From Xanthobacteraceae bacterium (GTDB taxonomy: Bacteria; Pseudomonadota; Alphaproteobacteria; Rhizobiales; Xanthobacteraceae), in the NCBI GenBank assembly GCA_030040825.1, contig JASHSY010000317.1:1-18892 (forward strand): a stretch of 18,892 bases of DNA, read 5' to 3'. The translations under genes were made by a program, and so were the position numbers. Of the stretch, positions 6,944-13,580 are shown in pieces (within the stretch, counting starts at the first letter, position 1; each line of letters begins with the position of its first letter). A model generated the notes under the pieces. It was given only the letters and a program-made list of their open reading frames with translations, was not told the DNA's origin and made no database searches.

Positions 6944-9238
6944 CTAGCTCGCCACGAACAGGATCGCGGTTTCGCAACGCTCAAGCAATGCGGCCGCCAT
7001 ATTGCCGAAGAACAGTGTCTCGCCCGGACGGCGGGTTACGCCGAGTATGATCAGGTCATAGCCGCCACGCTCGGCTTCCTTGAGGATGGCATCTTCCGCC
7101 GCCACATCGACACGCAACGCGGTGCGCACCCGCGCCTCGTAGCGGTCGGCAAGTTCGGCAATATCCTTGAGCACGATTTCTTCGTTGCGGCGGGTAGCCG
7201 AACCGCGGCGGATACGCCCGCGTCCGTCATCGGGCCGCCCGCTGGCAACGTAAAGCGCGCTCACGCGCGAACCGCCCGTCCGCGCCAGCGCAAATCCTGC
7301 CTCGGCCGCCCGGCGCGAAACATCGGTGCCGTTGACCGGAATAAGAATTCTGCCGATCGGCTCATTGCCGCGTTTAAGCCTGCGTCCACCGGCGATTGCG
7401 ACTGCAAGCGGCCCTTCGAATCCTTCGGCGATGCGGGTTATCTCCACGCTGAATCCGCCGTGCGGGCCACGGGTCTTGTCGATCCCGACGATCAGTAAAT
7501 CGTAGCCCTTCTGCGCTTCGTCGGCGACCGCCTCGGCATTTGCCGCCGTGCGGGTGCGCGTAGTGAGGTCGACATTGCCGCGCACCGGCTCCTCCGCGAT
7601 CGGTGCTGCATGCGCCGCCGCGGTCCGTACCTTGTCTCTCGATTGATCGGTATCGCCGGGCGCCGGTTGCCGCCACTTCTCCGGACCCAATTCAATGATT
7701 GTTGTCGGCTTGTCGCCGGACCCGGCGACCGCGCCGGCTAACCGCGAGGCTAATGTGCCGTTAGCGCCGCCGTCGACCGCAAGCAACAGGCGCTCGAGAT
7801 TCGGCACGAAGCCGCGGGCGTCAAGCTCCTCGCGCTCGAGCCGCTGCCGCTCGGTCTTGCGCATCGGCAGGCGGCGCAGCGCCCACCGCAGCATCGGCGG
7901 CATCGCCGTGGTGGTGAGCACGGCCATGCCCACGATCAGTGTATAAAGATTGCGGCTGAATACGCCGGCCGAAAGACCAATCGAGGCGACGATCACCTCG
8001 GTCGAGCCACGGGCATTCATCGCGCAGGCGAGGGCCAGCGATTCGGCACGGCTCAATCCGCCAATCTTGCCGCCAACGAAAGCGCCCGCGAACTTACCGA
8101 CGCTGGCAATAATCACCAGCCCGGCCGCCACCAGCAAAAGCGCCGGATCTTTCAGGATGGTCAAGTCGGCGCCCAGTCCCGACAATCCAAAGAACACCGG
8201 CATAAACAGCGCCGCAATCAGGCCGCGCAATTGTTCATTGATATGGCTGGTCAGGATAGGCGATTCGCCGATTAAGACTCCGGCGACAAACGCGCCGAGC
8301 ACCGTCTGCACACCGATCAGGTAGGTGGTTAACGCCATCGCCAGCGTGATCAGCAAGATCATGGTGATAACGGCGAATTCGCTTTCGAACGTGTCGTTGG
8401 TCCAGCGGATCAAACCGAACACCACGCGCCGGCCGACGGTAAGGCTGATTGCGAGGAACAAAAGTGTGCCGAGAATGGCGAAACTCAACGAGCGCACGTC
8501 GAGCGTACCGGAGGAAGCCAGACCGAACGAAACCGCAATGATAATCCATCCGCTTGAGTCCTCGAGGATGGCGGATGCGACGATGATTTGACCGATATCG
8601 CGGCGCATGAAATTCATCTCGCGCACCACCACAGCGACGATCTTAATTGACGAGATCGACAGGGCGGTGGCGAGAAACAATGCGGTAACGAAACGCGCTT
8701 GCGGATTCGGCAGGATCGAAGCCGGCAGCATCTCGCCGAGCCCGAAGCCGCAAATGAAGGGTAGCGCCACGCCGGCACCCGCCACCGTGATCGCCGGCCG
8801 TCCGACACGCTTCACCAGCCGTAAATCGGTTTCCATACCGGTCAGCAATAGCAGCATCAGAATGCCGAGCTGGGAAACGGCATTGAGCATGCTCTTCTGT
8901 TCGACGGTCGGGGGAAATAACAGGTGCTGAAGATCCGGCCAGATTGCTCCGAGCAGCGAAGGCCCGAGAATGAGCCCGCCGAGGAGCTGGCCCATGACCG
9001 CCGGTTGGCCAAAGCGCTGCATCAACTCGCCAAGCCCGCGGCCGACCACCAGCAGGAGCGCGAGCTGGGCGATGAAGATCGCACTGGCCTGCTCGGAGAA
9101 ATTTTGTTCCGCGGCCACAGCGACCGATACGCCGCCGCATAAGATGCAAATGCAGAGCATGCCGCGCGCCGCAACGGCAGTGGACACCATGCTCCACCAC
9201 GACTGTGCACGCCCGCGACGAGGTCGCGGCCGTTTCAT
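6944..9238 (-). CDS. CPA2-family monovalent cation/proton antiporter with two C-terminal Usp-like domains
   Basis: A 764-aa inner-membrane antiporter (Na_H_Exchanger fold, KefB/GerN-like) that exchanges K+ or Na+ for H+. After a basic N-terminus and a signal-like helix, residues about 50-450 form roughly 12 membrane segments. The ion-site pair is Glu226-Asp227 in ILEDSSGW, where NapA-type exchangers have Asp-Asp and KefC has Gln-Asp. The cytoplasmic tail carries two universal-stress-protein-like domains (about 480-620 and 627-764). The second keeps a recognisable ATP-loop, DLIILGV through GNMAAALL. It has no RCK/KTN domain as KefB/KefC would. ATG 9238 is preferred over TTG 9265, because an EcfG-like promoter at 9274-9299 would place the transcript start near 9266. 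The gene probably belongs to the general stress regulon. Confidence 0.9.
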   Translation of the reverse strand: MKRPRPRRGRAQSWWSMVSTAVAARGMLCICILCGGVSVAVAAEQNFSEQASAIFIAQLALLLVVGRGLGELMQRFGQPAVMGQLLGGLILGPSLLGAIWPDLQHLLFPPTVEQKSMLNAVSQLGILMLLLLTGMETDLRLVKRVGRPAITVAGAGVALPFICGFGLGEMLPASILPNPQARFVTALFLATALSISSIKIVAVVVREMNFMRRDIGQIIVASAILEDSSGWIIIAVSFGLASSGTLDVRSLSFAILGTLLFLAISLTVGRRVVFGLIRWTNDTFESEFAVITMILLITLAMALTTYLIGVQTVLGAFVAGVLIGESPILTSHINEQLRGLIAALFMPVFFGLSGLGADLTILKDPALLLVAAGLVIIASVGKFAGAFVGGKIGGLSRAESLALACAMNARGSTEVIVASIGLSAGVFSRNLYTLIVGMAVLTTTAMPPMLRWALRRLPMRKTERQRLEREELDARGFVPNLERLLLAVDGGANGTLASRLAGAVAGSGDKPTTIIELGPEKWRQPAPGDTDQSRDKVRTAAAHAAPIAEEPVRGNVDLTTRTRTAANAEAVADEAQKGYDLLIVGIDKTRGPHGGFSVEITRIAEGFEGPLAVAIAGGRRLKRGNEPIGRILIPVNGTDVSRRAAEAGFALARTGGSRVSALYVASGRPDDGRGRIRRGSATRRNEEIVLKDIAELADRYEARVRTALRVDVAAEDAILKEAERGGYDLIILGVTRRPGETLFFGNMAAALLERCETAILFVAS

Positions 9239-9273
9239 TCCCGCGCTAGTGAAATTGATGCCCAATCCTCGCC

Positions 9274-9299
9274 AACCCGCGCTAAGGCCCCGGCGTTCC
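9274..9299 (-). promoter_or_regulatory. Near-consensus EcfG promoter for the antiporter gene
   Basis: On the minus strand GGAAC (9299-9295) is followed by 17 bases and GGTT (9277-9274). The consensus is GGAAC-N16/17-CGTT, so only the weakly conserved first base of the -10 box differs. The expected transcript start is near 9266, about 28 bases before ATG 9238. The 44 bases between this gene and the upstream kinase gene hold the whole element. Confidence 0.6.
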
Positions 9300-9309
9300 C
9301 GCCGGGTCG

Positions 9310-10899
9310 TTATGCGCTCTCCACTTGGCTTGGCACAGCCGAGTCCTCCGTCGGCCAGCGTTCATGCGCCAATGGCACGATAAGTCGCGTGGAAAACCCT
9401 TCGCGGGTGTAGCTGGAATGCACTTCGCCGTTCATTTGCCGCTCAATCACCAAGCCGATCAACCGGGAGCCAAATCCGGTTCGCCGCGGCCGCCGCGCCG
9501 GCGGACCGTTGCGCTCAACCCAGTCGAAGGTAAGCGTCAAGCCGCGCCGGGTGCGCGCTACCGACCACTTCAATTCCAGCCGGCCCTGCGGGCGCGAAAG
9601 GGAGCCATATTTGATGGCGTTGGCGGCGAGTTCGTGCAGCGCAGCGCTGAGGCTAAAGGTCGGATCCGGATCGAGATCGACATCCGGACCTTCGGCGCTG
9701 GTGCGTTCGAGATAGGGTCCAAGCACGACGCGGAGCAGCTCGGCAAGTGAAGTGGATTTCCAGCCGGCTTCGGTAATCAATCGATGGGCATTAGCCAAAG
9801 CTAAAACGCGAGCCTGATACTTGGCCATCAGTTCGGCCATGTTTCGCGAATTCCTCGCGGTCTGCGAGAGCAGCGCCAAGAGCTGGGAAAACAGGTTGCC
9901 GGAGCGATGCCGCAACTCGCGGATCAGCAACTCGTGGCGCTGCTCCAGTTGCCGCCGATGAATGGCGCCAGCGGCCAGATTGGCGACCGCGGCAAGAAAA
10001 GCGATGTCCTGCACGCTGAATCGGCGCCGCGTTTTGGTGCAGACACCAAGCACGCCGTAGGCGCGGCCGTCTTGACCGGTGATGACCGTGCTTATCCCGC
10101 TGACACAGCAGTGATTGCGTAGATACTGCGGTACGGTAAAGCGCTTCTCGTTTGCAAAATCTTCGGTAACCACCGGGACGACCGCCCCTAGGATGTGCTT
10201 GGCGTAGTCGTCGCCTTCTTTGGTCATCACGATTGAACCGATGCAGTCGCGCTGCCAGCCGAAACCGGCCCGCAGCAAGAGATCGTTACCCCCCGGCAGA
10301 AGCTCGATCACCTTGACGAAATCAACCGGGAGAGTAACTGCGACGGTAGAGACTACATCGTTGAGCAACCGCTCGATGTCGGTCTCCAGCAATGCACGCT
10401 CACCGAGTTGAGCGAGAGCTTCCTGTTGTTTGGCGCGGCCGCGCAATTCCTCTTGCAGCTTCACCTTTTCAGTAACGTCGTGACAGAGCCCGACCATGCG
10501 AGCCGGTGCACCGTCTTCAGTAATCACCGTGCCGGTCGCTTCGATCCAGGTTTCGGCTCGATTCGGACGCGGTGCGACCCGAAAGCGCACCTCATACGGA
10601 CCGCCAGTGCGCACCGCCGCGTTGATCGTTTCGAGAACTCTGGCGCGATCTTCGTCGTGAATATCATTCGCAAAAAATGAAAACGTGCCACCGAACGTCG
10701 CCGGCGCCAAACCGACAATCGATTCGATATTGCTCGACCAAGTCACCGCGTCGGTAGCGATGTCCCAAGACCAAACGCCGATTCGACCAGCCTCAAGCGC
10801 GACGCGTACCGTTGCAAATTCCGGAAAGAATGGCTTCGGAACTTGTCCGGTTGCTTCGCTGGATTGTCTATCTGTCGTTTTCGCCGCTCGCCTGTCCAT
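9310..10899 (-). CDS. Soluble PAS-GAF sensor histidine kinase, HWE family
   Basis: Cytoplasmic kinase of 529 aa from ATG 10899 (AAGAG just upstream); an in-frame start at 11037 would add 46 unlikely residues. The PAS domain spans about residues 30-150 (ALEAGRIGVWSWDIATDAVTWS, with DVTEK at its end). The GAF domain spans about 160-315 (GERALLETDIERLLNDVV to FLAAVANLAAGAI). The kinase core is of HWE type: phosphoacceptor His331 in ELRHRSGNLFS, the N-box HELAANAIKYGSLS (422-435), the W-x-E motif DWVERNGP (W460, E462), and GFGSRL. No membrane segments are seen. HWE and HisKA_2 kinases are the known class that phosphorylates PhyR, and phyR lies about 1.8 kb upstream on the same strand, so this may be a GSR input kinase. 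The signal sensed is unknown. Confidence 0.9.
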   Translation of the reverse strand: MDRRAAKTTDRQSSEATGQVPKPFFPEFATVRVALEAGRIGVWSWDIATDAVTWSSNIESIVGLAPATFGGTFSFFANDIHDEDRARVLETINAAVRTGGPYEVRFRVAPRPNRAETWIEATGTVITEDGAPARMVGLCHDVTEKVKLQEELRGRAKQQEALAQLGERALLETDIERLLNDVVSTVAVTLPVDFVKVIELLPGGNDLLLRAGFGWQRDCIGSIVMTKEGDDYAKHILGAVVPVVTEDFANEKRFTVPQYLRNHCCVSGISTVITGQDGRAYGVLGVCTKTRRRFSVQDIAFLAAVANLAAGAIHRRQLEQRHELLIRELRHRSGNLFSQLLALLSQTARNSRNMAELMAKYQARVLALANAHRLITEAGWKSTSLAELLRVVLGPYLERTSAEGPDVDLDPDPTFSLSAALHELAANAIKYGSLSRPQGRLELKWSVARTRRGLTLTFDWVERNGPPARRPRRTGFGSRLIGLVIERQMNGEVHSSYTREGFSTRLIVPLAHERWPTEDSAVPSQVESA

Positions 10900-10944
10900 A
10901 CTCTTACAGTTCGACCTCGACGCTGCCGGGGTCAAGACCATACG

Positions 10945-10959
10945 CCTAGATCGTCTAGG
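10945..10959. promoter_or_regulatory. Palindrome in the leader region of the kinase gene, possible operator
   Basis: CCTAGA-TCG-TCTAGG is a perfect inverted repeat with a 3-base centre. It sits 46 bases upstream of the kinase ATG and 89 bases past the L,D-transpeptidase stop. No T-run follows on either strand, so it is not a standard terminator. A dimeric regulator could bind here, but none is identified. Confidence 0.3.
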
Positions 10960-11047
10960 AATAAGAAGATAGTCGCATTTACGGTTGCGCGACGGCGACG
11001 AAATATCGGCGGGCGATCGGCGCGGGTCTCCTGTCAAGGTACCAACG

Positions 11048-11887
11048 TCAATAGAGGCCGAATGCCGTAGGATTGCTGTTCCATTCGACCTGTTGCATCG
11101 GGGTCACCGCAATTTGGGCGGTCATGGTTCCGCGGTTGCCTGAAATCGCTACGGCTTTTGGCGCCAGGTCTTTTCGATCCCAGCCTTTCGGCGCCGCACC
11201 CCGTTGCGTGACGACCTTTCGGTCGTTTAGCGTCGCAACCGCGCTCTGATCGTTTGGCAAGACCACGACCTTGGTACCGACGGAGACGCGATCGTAGAGG
11301 TCGATAACGTCGGCGTCGCGCATGCGAATGCATCCGCTGGAGACGTGCTTGCCGATTGAACCCGGATTGTTAGTTCCGTGGATGCGGTAATCGGTATTGC
11401 CGAGATAGAGTGCGCGGGCGCCCAGCGGATTACCCGGCCCGCCACCAACCCAGCGCGGCAGAAAGGGCTGCCGCGCGATCATTTCGGCCGGCGGTATCCA
11501 ATCGGGCCATTCCGACTTGCGTGAAATCGTCTCGATGCCTGACCAAGTGAAGCCCTTGCGTCCGACGCCAATCCCGTAGCGCAGAGCCTTACCGTCGCCG
11601 AGCGTCAGATAGAGGAAGGTATGTGCGGTGTCGATGATGATCGTGCCCGGTGGCTGATCACTGCTATAGCTCACAACCTGGCGCCGAAGTGGCGCGGCGA
11701 TATCAACGTCGCTGGTTGCTCCCTGCGGCGCTGCCGACTGCGGCAGAGCCTCATGCAATGCGACGGTATCGCCGACCAACGTGTCATTCGAAAACGATTG
11801 CGCCGAAACTATTCCGCCAATGGACGTCGCGAAAGCCGTTCCAAGTATCGCAGTACAAGCCTGCCGTACCAACTTAGCCACCGGCAT
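11048..11887 (-). CDS. Exported L,D-transpeptidase (YkuD domain)
   Basis: A periplasmic cell-wall enzyme that forms 3-3 cross-links in peptidoglycan or attaches proteins to it. It is 279 aa from ATG 11887, which has GGTGGAG six bases upstream; the in-frame TTG at 11902 lies within that same region. Residues 1-30 are a signal peptide ending VSAQ. The YkuD domain covers about 80-212, beginning GTIIIDTAHTFLYL. The catalytic motif is HGTNN (His170) followed by SSGCIRM with nucleophile Cys186. The C-terminal tail of about 70 residues is unassigned. It lies downstream of the 97-aa secreted protein gene in the same direction (109-base gap), so it could be read from the EcfG promoter of that gene. 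Envelope cross-linking fits a stress-response neighbour. Confidence 0.92.
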   Translation of the reverse strand: MPVAKLVRQACTAILGTAFATSIGGIVSAQSFSNDTLVGDTVALHEALPQSAAPQGATSDVDIAAPLRRQVVSYSSDQPPGTIIIDTAHTFLYLTLGDGKALRYGIGVGRKGFTWSGIETISRKSEWPDWIPPAEMIARQPFLPRWVGGGPGNPLGARALYLGNTDYRIHGTNNPGSIGKHVSSGCIRMRDADVIDLYDRVSVGTKVVVLPNDQSAVATLNDRKVVTQRGAAPKGWDRKDLAPKAVAISGNRGTMTAQIAVTPMQQVEWNSNPTAFGLY

Positions 11888-11950
11888 AATCAACTCCACC
11901 AATGAGTTTCGCCATCATTTGGCGGTCGACGTTAAAAGTTCCTCGTGGCG

Positions 11951-11975
11951 CGCCGCCGTTATCCGCGGCGTTTTT
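11951..11975 (+). terminator. Terminator-like hairpin on the plus strand in the L,D-transpeptidase leader
   Basis: CGCCGC (11951-11956) and GCGGCG (11965-11970) form a 6-bp stem with an 8-nt loop followed by five T (11971-11975). No plus-strand gene precedes it. A second stem, CGCCA (11910-11914) with TGGCG (11920-11924), lies just before it. On the minus strand both stems fall in the gap between the 97-aa gene and the L,D-transpeptidase, where they could act as leader structures. Confidence 0.35.
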
Positions 11976-11996
11976 GCTTCAAATTTTTCGCAACCA

Positions 11997-12290
11997 TCAC
12001 GCCATGCAGCGGCCAAAAAAGTGCGCAAGCTGCGGCGATGACACCGCGCTGAAAGCGCGATCGCATCCGACAGGGATTTTCGCATGTGCCGGCGGCGGTG
12101 ATCGGAACCCAAGCTCGTGCGGGAAGACCGCCGGACTAATCGACCGCAAGCGATCGCCCTTCAGCGCGCGGTTCACCGACGGCGATTCCGGCGTGGAGAT
12201 ACCGTGGGGGAACGAGGGAAACGAGATGAAGCTCGCGGTGAACAGCGCCAGCGCTACGCCCGCGGCTCGAGCCCAAAACAAACTCCGCAT
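11997..12290 (-). CDS. Small secreted protein of unknown function, EcfG promoter upstream
   Basis: 97 aa from ATG 12290. Residues 1-25 look like a signal peptide (MRSLFWARAAG, then a hydrophobic core). The mature part is short and contains KGDRL (44-48) and an ending of the form PVGCDRAFS (73-81) to GRCMA with two cysteines, Cys76 and Cys95. From memory, small secreted proteins with KGDRL and GC-AFS-RC ends recur in Bradyrhizobium relatives; this was not checked. They have no known function, but the two cysteines could form a disulfide in the periplasm. The ribosome binding site is weak (GGGG). An exact EcfG promoter lies 81 bases upstream at 12371-12396, which supports it being a real gene of the general stress regulon. 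A longer open frame from 12476 would begin upstream of that promoter and is not preferred. Confidence 0.7.
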   Translation of the reverse strand: MRSLFWARAAGVALALFTASFISFPSFPHGISTPESPSVNRALKGDRLRSISPAVFPHELGFRSPPPAHAKIPVGCDRAFSAVSSPQLAHFFGRCMA

Positions 12291-12370
12291 TGGATTGACC
12301 CCGCGACTAGCATGCGTGATCCCCAAGCCCCTGATGGCATGCGCGAAGAAATTCCCTGCGCGCGATCTGC

Positions 12371-12396
12371 AACGTGATCGGCCAGATGGCGGTTCC
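12371..12396 (-). promoter_or_regulatory. EcfG promoter for the 97-aa secreted protein gene
   Basis: On the minus strand GGAAC (12396-12392), a 17-base spacer and CGTT (12374-12371) match the alphaproteobacterial GSR sigma consensus exactly. The expected start of transcription is near 12363, giving a leader of about 70 bases before ATG 12290. Confidence 0.75.
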
Positions 12397-12465
12397 CTCT
12401 GGCCGCGGTTTTGGCCGAACCGCATTCTCACACTTACGTGATTGCGAATGGGGAGCCATCGAAGT

Positions 12466-12491
12466 GGAACCAACAAGGCTATCGGGACTTG
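12466..12491 (+). promoter_or_regulatory. Possible EcfG-type promoter for the sRNA candidate
   Basis: GGAAC at 12466-12470 is an exact -35 box. At 17 bases spacing the -10 position reads CTTG (12488-12491), a poor match to CGTT. The predicted start, about 12497-12499, falls exactly where the C-loop hairpin begins, which is why the site is listed despite the weak -10. Confidence 0.35.
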
Positions 12492-12496
12492 TCATG

Positions 12497-12588
12497 GGGA
12501 CCGGCCATCCTTCCCCCCTCCCCCCGTGCTTGGCTGGTCAACCTGGGCGCAACCGATGGACCGATCGGTTGCGCCCTAATTATTTTTT
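12497..12588 (+). ncRNA. Candidate GsrN-like stress sRNA with C-rich loop
   Basis: No protein-coding gene fits this stretch on the plus strand, yet it has the layout of a bacterial sRNA. A 9-bp stem (12499-12507 with 12531-12539, one G-U pair) displays a 23-nt loop. The loop is almost all pyrimidine, with runs of six C, T and six C at 12513-12525. Five bases later comes a 13-bp perfect stem (12545-12557 with 12564-12576) and a T-rich tail to 12588. The predicted RNA is about 92 nt. GsrN of Caulobacter, a GSR-sigma-controlled sRNA, is also known for a C-rich target loop in its 5' half; cuckoo-type rhizobial sRNAs carry C-rich anti-ribosome-binding-site motifs. The location inside the phyR-nepR-ecfG island favours a GSR role. 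The 5' end is uncertain. Confidence 0.6.
12545..12588 (+). terminator. Strong intrinsic terminator of the sRNA candidate
   Basis: GGGCGCAACCGAT (12545-12557) pairs perfectly with ATCGGTTGCGCCC (12564-12576) around a 6-nt loop. TAATTA and six T follow (12577-12588). The T-run is only on the plus strand, so the terminated transcript runs left to right, opposite to phyR and the 97-aa gene. Confidence 0.88.
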
Positions 12589-12639
12589 GGGCGAGCATCG
12601 GCCAAACGCGCAGTTTAGGGTTCGGCGAAAGCGCAAACA

Positions 12640-12663
12640 GCCGGACCTGGTCAGGGATCCGGC
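12640..12663 (-). terminator. Weak hairpin downstream of phyR
   Basis: On the minus strand GCCGGA (12663-12658) pairs with TCCGGC (12645-12640), and an inner CC-GG can extend it past a bulged T. TGTTTG follows. It lies 24 bases past the phyR stop and could end the phyR message inefficiently. Outside this hairpin, the sRNA candidate and the two promoters, nothing else is seen in the 396-base gap 12291-12686. Confidence 0.3.
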
Positions 12664-12686
12664 CACTTTACTTTCGCGTTAAACGA

Positions 12687-13493
12687 CTAGGCAGTCGCGT
12701 GCCGCTCGCGCTGATGCGCCTTGCGCCCGAAAAACAGCGCCTGGCTTGCCACGGCCGACACCACTGCGAGCTGGAACGGCTTGGCAATGAGGAAGGCCGG
12801 CTCCGGCCGTTGACCGGTGAGGAAGCGCTCCGGATAAGCAGTGATGAAAATCACCGGGACTTCAAACGAACCGAGGAGTTCGTTCACGGCATCGAGGCCT
12901 GAGCTGCCGTCGGCAAGTTGAATATCCGCCAAGATGAGCCCCGGCTGGGTCTTGCGGGCAAGCGCGATCGCCTCCGCATGGGTGCGCGCCACCCCGATCA
13001 CGCGGTGACCGAGGCTTTCCACCAGCGCCTCAATGTCCATGGCGATAAACGTCTCATCCTCGATAATCAGGACGTCGGTGGCAATTTCAGCAGCCAGTTC
13101 ACGGCCCGATTCTTCAACCAGACCGCGCAGCGTCGGAAGATCGCAATCGAGGATTTTAGCGGCATCATCCTCGGAGAAACCCTCGAGCGCGACCAGCAGG
13201 AAGGCCTGCCGCGGTCGCGGCGTGATCCGGGTCAGATGGTACTCAGGCGGCAGCTGGGGCTCGGCCCCCGCCTCGGCTTGGCCATTCACCGCCACGGAAT
13301 TCCAGATTTTGGTAAACAGTTTATAGAGCGCAACCCTTTGGTTTGGCTGAGATTCCAACAGTTTCTGGCTAGCTATCAAAGATTCCAGTGTGGCGGCGAC
13401 ATAGGCGTCGCCCGAGGCCTGATTACCCGTTAGCGCACGTGCGTAACGGCGCAAAAACGGCAAGTGTTGAACCACGGCTTTTGAGGTCGTCAA
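12687..13493 (-). CDS. phyR: General stress response anti-anti-sigma response regulator PhyR
   Basis: PhyR, when phosphorylated, exposes its sigma-like domain, binds NepR and so frees the sigma factor EcfG. The N-terminal EcfG-like domain covers about 1-130 (HLPFLRRYARALTGNQASGD, LVALEGFSEDDAAKIL). The receiver domain covers about 139-255: acidic pocket Glu145/Asp146, phosphoacceptor Asp190 in LADIQ, Thr218 and Lys238. The FATGUY-type PhyR signature is present as FLTGQRPEPAFLIAKPF. TTG 13493 is chosen because GGGGAGG lies eight bases upstream and gives 268 aa, close to known PhyR proteins; ATG 13517 would add eight residues and overlap that box. The promoter at 13537-13561 is of EcfG type, so phyR is autoregulated. 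It is divergent from nepR-ecfG, the classical GSR arrangement. Confidence 0.95.
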   Translation of the reverse strand: MTTSKAVVQHLPFLRRYARALTGNQASGDAYVAATLESLIASQKLLESQPNQRVALYKLFTKIWNSVAVNGQAEAGAEPQLPPEYHLTRITPRPRQAFLLVALEGFSEDDAAKILDCDLPTLRGLVEESGRELAAEIATDVLIIEDETFIAMDIEALVESLGHRVIGVARTHAEAIALARKTQPGLILADIQLADGSSGLDAVNELLGSFEVPVIFITAYPERFLTGQRPEPAFLIAKPFQLAVVSAVASQALFFGRKAHQRERHATA

Positions 13494-13536
13494 AGCAACA
13501 CCCTCCCCATCCAGCATCCAAAAAGCTATTGCCTGA

Positions 13537-13561
13537 AACGTTCCGGGGCAAACAAAGTTCC
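13537..13561 (-). promoter_or_regulatory. EcfG promoter of phyR
   Basis: On the minus strand GGAAC (13561-13557), 16 bases and CGTT (13540-13537) match the GSR consensus exactly. Transcription would start near 13530, about 37 bases before the TTG start and about 13 before the alternative ATG. Confidence 0.85.
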
Positions 13562-13580
13562 CGATACTGGTTCCTAGCCG

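Noticed and set aside
11917..11942. GGAAC on the minus strand 51 bases before the L,D-transpeptidase start
   Set aside because: At 16 or 17 bases the -10 position shows nothing like CGTT, so no EcfG promoter is claimed for this gene.
12411..12902. 163-codon plus-strand frame running through the sRNA candidate into phyR
   Set aside because: It crosses the strong terminator at 12545-12588 and overlaps phyR antisense; no family features.
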